A stretch of DNA of 23,249 bases from Alphaproteobacteria bacterium HGW-Alphaproteobacteria-13 (GCA_002842935.1 PHEM01000012.1:1-23249); one strand, 5' to 3'. Shown: positions 1-9,026, numbered from the stretch's first letter. Numbers and translations are program-made. Notes: generated by a model not told the origin, from the sequence alone.

Positions 1-666
1 GTCATCTTTGGCCGCATGGTCCTGCCGATCCTGTTCGGCGGCATTGCCGTGCTGCTGATCTATGGTCTCGACACATGGCCCGACATGACGCCGATGAAGC
101 GATCGGGCGCGACGATGGCGGCGCTGCTGCTCGGCTACAAGGCGCCCGACCTGTTCGTGCAGAACAAGCGGCAAAAGCGCACCGACGCGATCCGCAAGGG
201 CCTGCCCGACGCGCTCGACCTGCTGGTCATCTGTGCCGAGGCGGGGCTGACCGTCGACGCCGCCTTCAGCCGTGTCGCGCGGGAACTGGGCCGCGCCTAT
301 CCCGAACTGGGCGAGGAATTCGCGCTGACCTCGATCGAACTCGGCTTCCTGACCGAGCGGCGCCAAGCGTTCGAGAATCTCGCCTATCGCGTCAATCTGG
401 AATCGGTGAAGGGCGTCGTGACGACCATGATCCAGACCGAGAAATACGGCACGCCGCTGGCCAGCGCGCTGCGCGTCCTGTCGGCCGAATTCCGCAACGA
501 ACGCATGATGCGCGCCGAGGAAAAGGCCGCGCGCCTGCCCGCGATCATGACGGTGCCGCTGATCCTGTTCATCCTGCCGGTGCTGTTCATCGTCATCCTG
601 GGTCCCGCGGCCTGCTCGCTCAGCGACGCGATGTCGGGCGGCGCCTTCGGCGGAGGATCGAACTGA
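1..666 (+). CDS. tadC: TadC-like type II secretion F-family protein (5' end outside window)
   Basis: Inner-membrane platform protein of a Tad (tight adherence/Flp pilus) secretion system, expected to pair with TadB and work with the TadA ATPase. The reading frame is open from base 1 (V-I-F-G-R before the first Met at 16), so the gene almost certainly begins upstream; about 221 C-terminal residues are present, against about 300-330 for the family. A hydrophobic stretch lies near the start (LPILFGGIAVLLIYG). The GSPII_F domain follows, with the typical GLPDALDLLVICAEAGLTVD segment and a charged middle part. A C-terminal membrane segment (IMTVPLILFILPVLFIVILG) comes before a Gly/Ser-rich tail. 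A strong terminator follows 30 bases after the stop, so this is probably the last gene of the Tad operon. Family assignment is confident; TadC rather than TadB rests on the short form and terminal position. Confidence 0.88.
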   Translation, partial: VIFGRMVLPILFGGIAVLLIYGLDTWPDMTPMKRSGATMAALLLGYKAPDLFVQNKRQKRTDAIRKGLPDALDLLVICAEAGLTVDAAFSRVARELGRAYPELGEEFALTSIELGFLTERRQAFENLAYRVNLESVKGVVTTMIQTEKYGTPLASALRVLSAEFRNERMMRAEEKAARLPAIMTVPLILFILPVLFIVILGPAACSLSDAMSGGAFGGGSN

Positions 667-696
667 CGTCCGCGTGACGACAAACGGTCATGAAGA

Positions 697-725
697 AAGG
701 GCGGGAGCGATCCCGCCCTTTTTTT
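697..725 (+). terminator. Rho-independent terminator after tadC
   Basis: A perfect 10-bp stem (AAGGGCGGGA / TCCCGCCCTT) closes on a GCGA tetraloop and runs directly into a T-tract of seven bases (two belong to the stem). It lies 30 bases beyond the tadC stop codon. Confidence 0.9.
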
Positions 726-876
726 AGAGCGGCGTGCCGTTAAATCTGAGCCACCCTCTCATCCGTTCGTGCTGAGCTTGTCGAAGCACCGTTCTTGCTT
801 TCGGGCGTCCAAAAGAAAGAACAGCCCTTCGACAAGCTCAGGGCAAACGGTGCAGATTTGAGGAACGCCGCTCTAA
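724..876. repeat. Compound nested palindrome (GAGCTTGTCGAAG family)
   Basis: Nested inverted repeats fill the space between the convergent tadC and Tat-protein genes. The outermost arms are TTAGAGCGGCGT (724-735) and ACGCCGCTCTAA (865-876). Inside them lie AAATCTG (742-748) with CAGATTT (853-859), CCGTT (763-767) with AACGG (846-850), a 15-bp core CTGAGCTTGTCGAAG (772-786) with its complement (827-841), and GTTCTT (791-796) with AAGAAC (817-822). The core resembles a palindromic repeat I know to be common in sphingomonad intergenic DNA. The outer arms frame it like the ends of a small miniature element. No coding potential was recognised. Confidence 0.8.
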
Positions 877-884
877 GACGGCGG

Positions 885-1301
885 TCAGCGCGGCATCTGG
901 ATCGAGGCGTAACAGGTAAAGCCGCTCTGCCCCGCCTGCAAGCGCCGGATATATTGCAGATAGGCCTGCGACTGGTCATAGCTCGCGCCGGGCAGCGACC
1001 GGCCCGCGAAGGCCCGTTTCACTTCCTCGCCCGTGAACGGGCGCGGCGAGCCGGGAAAGGCTCCCTTGGTCCCCGCCGGAACCAGCTTGCCGCCAGCGTC
1101 GATATATTTCCCCGCGCCGTGCGGGCCGGGTACCGGGATCTGGCAGTTCATCACCGAAACCGCCGTCTGGGCGAAGGCCGGACGGATCGTCAGCGCCGCC
1201 GACACGCCGGCCGCGCCCAGCGCCAGCATCCGGCGGCGCGACGGCGCCGCGTCGGCGCTATCGGTGGTCGGATCGTCGATCGGCGTCTCTTCCTTTTCCA
1301 T
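885..1301 (-). CDS. Small Tat-exported protein of unknown function
   Basis: Predicted 138-residue exported protein. The N-terminus is acidic up to a twin-arginine signal, SRRRMLALGAAGVSAALTI, ending near PAFAQ, so the mature protein of roughly 90 residues should be periplasmic and exported folded. The mature part holds two cysteines (NCQIPVPG and FTCYASIQ), which could form a disulfide or bind a cofactor; no known catalytic motif is visible. An in-frame TTG lies 18 bases upstream, but the ATG at 1301 is preferred; no strong ribosome binding site precedes either. It is convergent with tadC and divergent from the sensor kinase. I do not recognise the family. Confidence 0.75.
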   Translation of the reverse strand: MEKEETPIDDPTTDSADAAPSRRRMLALGAAGVSAALTIRPAFAQTAVSVMNCQIPVPGPHGAGKYIDAGGKLVPAGTKGAFPGSPRPFTGEEVKRAFAGRSLPGASYDQSQAYLQYIRRLQAGQSGFTCYASIQMPR

Positions 1302-1450
1302 GCCGCGCCCATAACCCAATGGCGCGCCAAGGAAAAGCGAAAGCCCTGCCCGCCGCCCCCGCCGCCCCGCTTTGGGACAGGCGTGCGGCGCCGGTTAACG
1401 CGCCGCGAACCGCTTTGCGGGCGGCGGCGCTTCGTATAAAGCGGCGCGGG

Positions 1451-2734
1451 ATGTTCGATCGCCTCTCCAGCCTGATCGTCGCGCTGACGCTGCTGGCCAT
1501 CGCCGCGATTTTCGCCGCGCTGGCCGATGGAGAGGCACTGACGATCGCGATCATGGCGCTCGCCGGCATCCTGGCCCTTGCCGTCGTCCATTCGGCCCGG
1601 TCCGCGCCGCTGCCCGCGCCGCGCCGCGACGCCGCCCAGCCCACGGACGACGCGCCGCCGCCGCCGCTGCTGCGCCATCCGGGCTTCCTGCGCTGGGCCG
1701 ATCAGGAGAAGGAGCCGCTGCTCGGCACCGCCGAGGATCGCGTGATCTTCGCCAACGACGCCGCCGTCCGCCTGCTGGGCCGCCATATCGTCGGGACCGA
1801 CATCCGCATGGCGATCCGCCATCCGGCGGCGGCGCAGGACCGGGCGCGCAGCGGCGAGGAGGCGCCAGAAACCATCAGCCTTGCCGATTTTCCGCGTCCG
1901 GGACAGCGCTGGACGATGCGGGCCGCCGCGCTGTCGGGCAGCGAGCGGCTGATCCGGCTGTCTGACCAGTCGGCGATCGACGCCGCCGACCGGATGCGGT
2001 CGGATTTCGTCGCCAACGCCAGCCACGAACTGCGCACGCCGCTCGCCGCGATCCTCGGCTATGTCGAGACGCTACAGGAGATGGATGGGCCAGAGATGGA
2101 CGGCGGAGACGGCGATCCGACGCGGCGGCGCTTCCTGTCGATCATCGAGCGCGAGGCGCGGCGGATGCAGCAGCTGGTCATCGACCTGCTCTCCATCTCG
2201 CGCGTCGAGGCGGACCGCTTCCGCCGCCCGACGACGCCCGTCGACCTTTGCGCCATCGTCCAGGCGACAGTCGCGCAGCTTCAGGGCAGCGGCCATCCGC
2301 GCGCGGCGGACATCGTGCCCCGGCTGGGCAGCGAAGCGCAGCCGATGATCGGGGACGCGGCGCAGCTCGCGCAGCTTGCTCACAACATCATCTTCAACGC
2401 GATGAAATACGGCCGCGCGGGCACGCCCGTCACGGTCGAGCTGCACCGCCGGGGCGGCCGCGTGCGCCTGTCGGTCAGCGACGAAGGCGACGGCATCCGG
2501 CCCGAACATCTGCCGCGCCTGACCGAACGCTTCTATCGCGTCGACGAGGCGCGCAGCCGCTCGGTCGGCGGGACGGGGCTGGGTCTCGCGATCGTCAAGC
2601 ATATCAGCGAACGCCACCAGGGCGAACTCACCATCGAAAGCGAAGTCGGCAAAGGGACGCGCGTGTCCGTGACCTTCCCGCTGGCGGATCGGGTCCCTCT
2701 CGACGCCGATCAGGGCATGATCGACATGGAATGA
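1451..2734 (+). CDS. phoR: PhoR-like membrane sensor histidine kinase
   Basis: Predicted 427-residue sensor kinase that would autophosphorylate on His and pass the phosphate to a response regulator, probably PhoB for phosphate limitation. Two hydrophobic segments occupy about residues 6-45, followed by a Pro-rich linker, a PAS-like region and the HisKA box ASHELRTPLAAILGYVE (phospho-acceptor His192). The HATPase domain shows the N box (NIIFNAMKYG), G1 box (DEGDGI), F box (RFYRVDEARS) and G2 box (GGTGLGLAIVKHI). The ATG at 1451 is chosen because the frame upstream to 1319 reads a Pro/Arg/Ala-rich stretch before the membrane segment; TATAAA at 1435-1440 is a possible -10 box. No response regulator or pst gene lies alongside, so the PhoR name rests on domain layout and sequence style only. 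Confidence 0.85.
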   Translation: MFDRLSSLIVALTLLAIAAIFAALADGEALTIAIMALAGILALAVVHSARSAPLPAPRRDAAQPTDDAPPPPLLRHPGFLRWADQEKEPLLGTAEDRVIFANDAAVRLLGRHIVGTDIRMAIRHPAAAQDRARSGEEAPETISLADFPRPGQRWTMRAAALSGSERLIRLSDQSAIDAADRMRSDFVANASHELRTPLAAILGYVETLQEMDGPEMDGGDGDPTRRRFLSIIEREARRMQQLVIDLLSISRVEADRFRRPTTPVDLCAIVQATVAQLQGSGHPRAADIVPRLGSEAQPMIGDAAQLAQLAHNIIFNAMKYGRAGTPVTVELHRRGGRVRLSVSDEGDGIRPEHLPRLTERFYRVDEARSRSVGGTGLGLAIVKHISERHQGELTIESEVGKGTRVSVTFPLADRVPLDADQGMIDME

Positions 2735-2743
2735 AACACGAAT

Positions 2744-2838
2744 GTATCCCCGCGAAGGCGGGGATCCATCTCCTGCCGGTTCCGTCTTGCACCGGTCGGA
2801 GATGGACTCCCGCCTTCGCGGGAGTACGCGGCCTTTTT
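2744..2838. repeat. CCCCGCGAAGGCGGGG palindrome, copy A1, with T-run
   Basis: Arms 2744-2780 and 2791-2827 pair over nearly their full length around a ten-base loop. The element begins ten bases after the phoR stop and ends in GCGGCCTTTTTC. It is a near-copy of the element at 21247-21339. Between phoR (plus) and the DUF808 gene (minus) it could terminate phoR transcripts. Confidence 0.85.
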
Positions 2839-2873
2839 CAGTCAAAGATGATCATGCTCCGGACCCTGATCCT

Positions 2874-3781
<908 letters not shown>

Positions 3782-3828
3782 CGATGCTATGTCCTTCTTT
3801 CCAGAACGGAAACGGGCCTTCCTAGCGG

Positions 3829-3849
3829 TTCGCGGACAGCTTGTCGAAG
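3829..3849. repeat. Solitary half-arm resembling the GAGCTTGTCGAAG repeat
   Basis: TTCG-N5-AGCTTGTCGAAG matches one arm of the 724-876 element (766-786) with identical internal spacing, but no complementary arm follows. It lies between glk and the DUF808 gene and is best read as a decayed or one-armed copy. Confidence 0.4.
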
Positions 3850-3862
3850 GGGATATTCCGCC

Positions 3863-4834
3863 TCAGGCGAAGTCTCGCGCAAAGGCGGCGGCGGCGCCGA
3901 ACAGGCCGGGCTGCGGGTGGGTGATCAGCTTGACGGGGATCGCGGCCATGAAATTCTCAAACCGCCCCTTGGCGACGAAGCGTTCGGGGAAGCCAGAACG
4001 GACCAGGCTGTCGCGGATGCGCAGGCCCAGCCCGCCCGCGATGACGACGCCGCTCGCCCCTTGCGCGAGCGCCAGGTCGCCCGCGACGCTGCCCAGCGAC
4101 AGGCAGAAACGCTCCATGGCGGCGGCGGCCAGGCTATCGTCGCCCTCCATCGCCCGCGTCCAGATCGCGCGGTCGTCCAGCGGCGTGATCGCTCGGCCTT
4201 CCAGGCCCGCCAGCGTCTCATAGATATCGACGATGCCCGGTCCCGACACGATGCGTTCGACCGACACGCGGCGATGGCGCGTGCGCAGGCGCGCGAGAAT
4301 CGCATCCTCCATGCTGTCGAGCGGCGCGAAGTCGATATGGCCGCCCTCGGTCGCCTGCACGCGATAGTCGCGACCCTCGCGCCAGACATGCGCGACGCCC
4401 AGCCCCGTGCCCGGCCCGATGACGCTGATCGTACCGCTGGCGGGAAGCGGCGCGTCGGGACCGGCCAGCCGCTCGAAATAGCGTTCGTCCGCCTGCGCGA
4501 CGGCGTGCCCGACCGCCTCGAAATCATTGACGATGACATGGCGGTCGACGTTCAGCTTCTCGCCGATCAGCGCGGGCCGGATGATCCACGGATTGTTGGT
4601 GAAGCGGATGATCTCTCCGTGCGCCGGACCCGCGACGGCGATGGCGACGGCGCGCGGCAGCGTTCCGCCCTGCTGCCGCTCGAAATCCTGCCACGCGCGC
4701 TGGAAGCTGGCATGATCGCTGGTACGCAGCGTCGTCGCCTCCCCAAGCGCGATGCAGCGTCCGCCCTCCACTTGCGCGATCGCGAAGCGGGCGTGCGTGC
4801 CGCCGATATCGACTGTGACGATGGAATCGCTCAT
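3863..4834 (-). CDS. glk: Glucokinase
   Basis: Phosphorylates glucose with ATP to glucose-6-phosphate in the cytoplasm, feeding the Entner-Doudoroff pathway used by sphingomonads. The protein has 323 residues, matching the E. coli Glk type (PF02685) rather than the ROK repressor family. Visible motifs are the phosphate-1 loop VDIGGTHARFA at the N-terminus, the sugar-site/catalytic segment VNDFEAVGHA, the GPGTGLGVA loop, TEGGHIDFAP, and the adenosine-side loop VVIAGGLGLRI. The ATG at 4834 is chosen because GGGGAG stands seven bases upstream and the DIGGTH motif follows at once; the frame stays open for 71 more codons upstream, but these do not look like protein. It is divergent from the autotransporter. 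Confidence 0.95.
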   Translation of the reverse strand: MSDSIVTVDIGGTHARFAIAQVEGGRCIALGEATTLRTSDHASFQRAWQDFERQQGGTLPRAVAIAVAGPAHGEIIRFTNNPWIIRPALIGEKLNVDRHVIVNDFEAVGHAVAQADERYFERLAGPDAPLPASGTISVIGPGTGLGVAHVWREGRDYRVQATEGGHIDFAPLDSMEDAILARLRTRHRRVSVERIVSGPGIVDIYETLAGLEGRAITPLDDRAIWTRAMEGDDSLAAAAMERFCLSLGSVAGDLALAQGASGVVIAGGLGLRIRDSLVRSGFPERFVAKGRFENFMAAIPVKLITHPQPGLFGAAAAFARDFA

Positions 4835-4900
4835 GACTCTCCCCGGCCAGGGCCGCGCCCTTTGCCAAAGCTTGCGGCATGGCCCGGCGCCTTGCAACAG

Positions 4901-4930
4901 GGCATAGCTATGCGCCGCCGCCGATCTCAA
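4901..4930 (-). promoter_or_regulatory. Candidate glk promoter with embedded 12-bp palindrome
   Basis: On the minus strand TTGAGA (4930-4925) is followed after 17 bases by CTATGC, or after 18 by TATGCC. This resembles the CTTGAC/CTATAT promoter pattern of alphaproteobacteria. The -10 region lies in a perfect 12-base palindrome, GCATAGCTATGC (4902-4913), which could also be an operator. The site is about 70-95 bases upstream of the glk ATG. No equally good promoter was seen for the autotransporter in the same gap. Confidence 0.35.
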
Positions 4931-5061
4931 CCGGCGCGGCGCTCGATCCGCCCGATTTCCAACGAGCAGATAGGATTGCGATTTTTCCAAGGCTGCACCG
5001 GCGCGGCTCCGTCTTGTGATCGGTTCCGGGATCAACCCGGTCGACATCCAAAGAGGGATTC

Positions 5062-8000
5062 ATGCGCAAGATTCTGCTGGCTTCCACCTGCCTGGCCGCA
5101 ATGGTTTCGGCACCCGTTCACGCCGAAACGACGATCGCCACCGCCGTCACGAACCCCGTCCATAGCTCGACCGTCAAGTCGGGCGCGGCGGACGACGTGA
5201 AGATCAGCTCGGCGGGATCGGTGAAGCCCGCGAGCGGCACCGCGGTCACGATCGACAGCGACAACAAGGTCGTGAACGAAGGCACGATCCAGATCACCAA
5301 CGCCGACGGCGCGACCGGCATTTTCGCGAATGCGGGGACCGCTGGCGGAATCACCAATTCGGCGACCGGCAAAATCATCATCGACGAAAGCTATGCACCG
5401 ACCGACATCGACAATGACGGCGACATCGACGGTCCCTTTGCCGTCGGCACGGGGCGCACCGGTATCGCCACCGGCGGCGCCTTTACCGGCAACATCGTCA
5501 ACAGCGGCGAAATCACGGTCGAGGGCAATGATTCGGCGGGCGTCCGCCTTGGCGGCCCGCTGACCGGAAATTTCACCAACGACGGCAAGATCTCGGTCCT
5601 CGGCGACAATGCGCTCGGCGTCGGGTTGCAGGATGTGACGGGCAACGTCCGGCTGGCCGGCACCATCGCCGCGACGGGCCAGGATGCCGTCGCGGCGCGG
5701 CTGGCGGGCAACATCACCGGCGCGCTGGTGGTTCAGGGCAATCTGACCGCGACCGGCTATCGCTATACCACGCCGCCCGCCGACGCGTCGAAGCTCGACG
5801 CCGACGATCTGCTGATCGGCGGTCCGGCGCTGTCGGTCGAAGGCGATGTGACCGGCGGCATCATCGTCGCAGTCCCGCCCAAGGACACGAAGCCGGACGA
5901 CAAGGACGAGGACAAGGACGGCATCGACGACGACAAGGAAGGCAGCGGCGCGATCCGCTCCTTCGGCTCGGCGCCCGCGCTCCGCATCGGTTCCGCGACG
6001 CGGGACGTGACGATCGGAGCGGTCGCGGGCACGGGCACCGGATTCGGCCTGATCATCGACGGATCGGTCGTCGGCAACGGACTCTATGCGGGCATGGATG
6101 CGACCGCGATCCAGCTGGGCGGCATGGGCCGCGACGTGCCGATCGCGGGCGGCGTCGGCGTCGGCGGCAGCGTCTCGGCGCTGTCCAACGGCGCATCGGC
6201 CACCGGCATCCGCGTCGGCAGCGGCGCGGCGACGCCGGAAATCCGCGTCGCGGGCAAGGTCGAGGCATCGGGCGGCAATGCCGAGGACGCGATCGCGACG
6301 GGCATTCTCGTCGAAGCGGGCGGCGATGTCGGCCTGATCCGCAACAGCGGCACGATCACCGCCAAGGCGGGCGAAGCGGGCACGGCCCGCGCCATCGTCG
6401 ATCTGTCGGGTACGGTCGCGACGATCGAGAACAGCGGCACGATCAGCGCGACGGGCGCGCTCGCCGCGTCGGATCGCAACATCGCGATCGACGTGTCGGC
6501 GAACGACGGCGGCGTGACGCTGAAGCAGACGGCGGTCGCGTCCGGCATCGCCGCGCCGAGCATCGTCGGCGACGTGCGGTTCGGCGGCGGCAACGATGTG
6601 TTCGACATCGCCGACGGTTCGGTCAAGGGGAACAGCTATTTCGGCGCGGGCGACAACCGCCTGTCGATGTCGGGCGATGCGACCTATGCGGGCCTCGCCC
6701 GGTTCGGCGGCGGCAATGACAGGATGGCGCTGACCGGAACGTCGGTCTTCACGGGCACGGCGGACTTCGGCGGCGGCAGCGACGTGCTGACCATCGACGG
6801 AACGTCGCGCTTCTCCGGCAGCCTCAGCAATGCGCAGGGGCTTGCGGTCTCGGTCGGCGGCGGCACCTTCGACGTGAGCGGCGCGGCGTCGATCGCCTCA
6901 CTGGCGGTGACGAACAAGGGCGTCCTCGCGGTGACGCTCGGTGGCGACGGCACGGGTACGGCCCTCGATGTCGCGGGCAATGCGAGCTTCGACGCGGATT
7001 CGAAGCTCGCGCTCAGGCTGTCGAGCATCGAGAATGCCGAGGGCGACCATATCGTGCTGACCGCGGGATCGCTCACCGGGGCAAGCAACCTGACGGCCGA
7101 GTCGACGCTGCTGCCTTTCCTCTATCTGGGGACGCTGAGTTCGAACGCCACGCAGCTGGTCGTCAACGTGTCGCGCAAGAGCACCGCCGACCTTGGTCTC
7201 AACCGGTCCGAAGCGAGCGCGTTCGACGCGGTGATCGATGCCGTGACCGCCGATCAGGCGATCGAGGACGTGTTCCTCGGCATCACCGACGGCGACCGGT
7301 TCCACAACCAGCTGCGTCAGATGCTCCCCGAACATGAAGGCGGCGTGTTCGAGACCGTCACCTTGGGTTCGCGCACGCTTGCCCGCCATTTGCAGGACCC
7401 CAACGCACCGTTCCAGGACGAGGGCAAATGGCGTTACTGGATCAACCAGGCGGTGTGGGGCACGGCGAAGGGCGTCGGCCAGACCGCGGGCTATGATGTC
7501 AGTGGCTGGGGCATTTCGATGGGAGCCGAGATCAAGAGCGACATCGGCAATTTCGGCGGCTCGATCGCGTTCCTGAGCGGCAAGGACGGCAACAGCAGCA
7601 ACGACAATGAAGTGTCGTCGAGTCAGTTCGAGGGCGCCCTGCACTGGCGCCTGCAATCCGACGGCTGGCTGGCGAGCGCCCGCGTATCGGGCGCGCCGAT
7701 CAGCATGAAGGGCACGCGCTTCTTCCGCGCCGAGGCGGGCGCGAGCGATATCGAAAAGACAATGCGCGGCAAATCGGACGCAAAGCTCTATTCGGCGTCG
7801 GGTTCGATCGCGAAGGATGCGTGGCTTGGCGGTCTCACCATCCGCCCGACGGTCGCCATCGATTATTACAAGCTGAAGGAAGACGGCTATGCCGAGAGCG
7901 GCGGCGGCGATGCGCTAGACCTGACAGTGCGGGATCGCAGCAGCGACGAGCTGGCCGTGTCGGGCACGGTCGCGCTCGGCCTTCAGTTCGGCGGGGCCGA

Positions 8001-8262
8001 CGAATATGACGGCTGGACGCGCTTCGAACTCGAAGGCGGCCGCCGCCAGATCGTCGGCGGTTCGCTGGGCGCCACCGTCGCCTCGTTCAAGGACGGCACG
8101 CCCTTCACACTGGTTCCAGAGGATCGCACGAGCGGCTGGGTCGGCCGCCTCCGCGGTATCGCCGGCAATTCGGCCTTTCAGGTCGCCGGCGAAATATCGG
8201 CGGAAGAACAGCAAAGCCATATCGGCTGGGCGTTTCGTGCGAGCCTGCGGGTCGGCCTGTAA
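5062..8262 (+). CDS. Large autotransporter (type Va secretion), surface passenger of unknown function
   Basis: Predicted 1066-residue protein. A signal peptide (MRKILLASTCLAAMVSAPVHA) is followed by a long Gly/Ala/Asp-rich passenger and a C-terminal beta-barrel of about 280 residues from FQDEGKWRYWINQ (about residue 784). The barrel inserts in the outer membrane and displays the passenger. The passenger has beta-helix-like repeats of the N-S-G-T-I-T/S kind. It also has two acidic loops resembling calcium-binding sites, DIDNDGDIDG (115-124) and DDKDEDKDGIDDDKEG (279-294). At about 507-587 there are four repeats based on F-G-G-G-N/S-D-x-(L/F/M), reminiscent of RTX nonapeptides. The C-terminus ends in Leu rather than the usual Phe/Trp/Tyr. 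AGAGGG stands five bases before the ATG. No enzymatic domain is recognised, so adhesion or ligand capture is inference. The sigma/FecR/receptor genes follow on the same strand. Confidence 0.92.
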   Translation: MRKILLASTCLAAMVSAPVHAETTIATAVTNPVHSSTVKSGAADDVKISSAGSVKPASGTAVTIDSDNKVVNEGTIQITNADGATGIFANAGTAGGITNSATGKIIIDESYAPTDIDNDGDIDGPFAVGTGRTGIATGGAFTGNIVNSGEITVEGNDSAGVRLGGPLTGNFTNDGKISVLGDNALGVGLQDVTGNVRLAGTIAATGQDAVAARLAGNITGALVVQGNLTATGYRYTTPPADASKLDADDLLIGGPALSVEGDVTGGIIVAVPPKDTKPDDKDEDKDGIDDDKEGSGAIRSFGSAPALRIGSATRDVTIGAVAGTGTGFGLIIDGSVVGNGLYAGMDATAIQLGGMGRDVPIAGGVGVGGSVSALSNGASATGIRVGSGAATPEIRVAGKVEASGGNAEDAIATGILVEAGGDVGLIRNSGTITAKAGEAGTARAIVDLSGTVATIENSGTISATGALAASDRNIAIDVSANDGGVTLKQTAVASGIAAPSIVGDVRFGGGNDVFDIADGSVKGNSYFGAGDNRLSMSGDATYAGLARFGGGNDRMALTGTSVFTGTADFGGGSDVLTIDGTSRFSGSLSNAQGLAVSVGGGTFDVSGAASIASLAVTNKGVLAVTLGGDGTGTALDVAGNASFDADSKLALRLSSIENAEGDHIVLTAGSLTGASNLTAESTLLPFLYLGTLSSNATQLVVNVSRKSTADLGLNRSEASAFDAVIDAVTADQAIEDVFLGITDGDRFHNQLRQMLPEHEGGVFETVTLGSRTLARHLQDPNAPFQDEGKWRYWINQAVWGTAKGVGQTAGYDVSGWGISMGAEIKSDIGNFGGSIAFLSGKDGNSSNDNEVSSSQFEGALHWRLQSDGWLASARVSGAPISMKGTRFFRAEAGASDIEKTMRGKSDAKLYSASGSIAKDAWLGGLTIRPTVAIDYYKLKEDGYAESGGGDALDLTVRDRSSDELAVSGTVALGLQFGGADEYDGWTRFELEGGRRQIVGGSLGATVASFKDGTPFTLVPEDRTSGWVGRLRGIAGNSAFQVAGEISAEEQQSHIGWAFRASLRVGL

Positions 8263-8283
8263 CCCCACGCGGCTGGCCCCGCA

Positions 8284-8322
8284 GCAAGGGGGAAGCACCC
8301 TGCCTCCCCGCTTCCCCCTTGC
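8284..8322 (+). terminator. GC-rich hairpin after the autotransporter
   Basis: GCAAGGGGGAAG (8284-8295) and its exact complement (8311-8322) form a 12-bp stem around a 15-base loop, 22 bases after the stop codon. There is no T-run, so it may be a weak or Rho-assisted terminator or an mRNA 3'-stabilising structure. Confidence 0.5.
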
Positions 8323-8401
8323 CAAGGCTCGAAGGACATGAGGAGATGATGCAGTCGGCGACCATTCTTCCCCGCGATACCGGTCCCGCCGCGTCGACGC
8401 G

Positions 8402-8430
8402 GTTGCATGGCCTGCACTGGACGCTATATG
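8402..8430 (+). promoter_or_regulatory. Candidate housekeeping promoter for the sigma-FecR-receptor genes
   Basis: GTTGCA (8402-8407), 16 bases, then CTATAT (8424-8429) closely follows the alphaproteobacterial pattern CTTGAC-N16/17-CTATAT. Transcription would begin near 8437, about 47 bases before the chosen sigma start. It lies after the hairpin at 8284-8322, which suggests that the regulatory genes have their own transcript. Confidence 0.45.
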
Positions 8431-8483
8431 GCGACCTGATCAGGGGGCCGGATGGCGCGCGATGGGGAGCGCGCCGGCAGAAG

Positions 8484-9026
8484 ATGGCATTCCACAACAA
8501 GCAATTCATGGCCGACTCGCGTGATCGAAACGACGCCGTTCAGGGCATCGAGGGCGTGTTGCTCGCCAACCGCGATCATATCGTGCGCTTTCTGAAAGTG
8601 CGCGGCGCGGGCGACGCGGCAGAGGATCTGTTTCAGGATTTGTGGATGCGCCTGACCGAACGCCGCGCCGGACCGATTGCCGAGCCGCTGGCCTATGCCA
8701 TGCGCGCGGCGAACAATCTGATGCTCGATCGCTATCGCTCGGCCCGGCAGGGCGCGCTGCGCGACGCCGCGTGGAGCGACGCATCGGCAAGCGAAAGCCC
8801 GTCGGCGGAGCGGGCGCTGATCTCGCGCGAGCAACTCGCGTTGGTCGAGCAGGCGATCGCGGGAACCGGAGAGCGCCCCGCGCGCATCTTTCGCCGGTTC
8901 CGCATCGACGGCATCCAGCAGCGCGAGATCGCGGCCGAGATGGGCGTCAGCCTGAGCACGGTCGAGGCCGATCTGCGGAAGGTCTATGCGGCGATCGCCG
9001 GGGTGCGGAGGCAGTTCGATGCATGA
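8484..9026 (+). CDS. ECF sigma factor of the FecI-like group
   Basis: Extracytoplasmic-function sigma-70 factor expected to direct RNA polymerase to a few target genes once released by its FecR partner. Region 2 is seen in AAEDLFQDLWMRLTERR and ANNLMLDRYRSARQG, region 4 in the helix-turn-helix IQQREIAAEMGVSLSTVEADL. The start is uncertain. ATG 8484 gives 180 residues and ATG 8508 gives 172, both normal for this group. ATG 8346 is preceded by GAAGGA but gives 226 residues, and its extra codons cover the promoter candidate at 8402-8430 and have lower GC at third positions. The stop codon overlaps the fecR start by eight bases, implying coupled translation. Confidence 0.85.
   Translation: MAFHNKQFMADSRDRNDAVQGIEGVLLANRDHIVRFLKVRGAGDAAEDLFQDLWMRLTERRAGPIAEPLAYAMRAANNLMLDRYRSARQGALRDAAWSDASASESPSAERALISREQLALVEQAIAGTGERPARIFRRFRIDGIQQREIAAEMGVSLSTVEADLRKVYAAIAGVRRQFDA

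Noticed and set aside
4835..5047. 71-codon N-terminal extension of glucokinase
   Set aside because: The frame is open, but a good ribosome site and the conserved DIGGTH motif place the start at 4834, and the extension is not protein-like.
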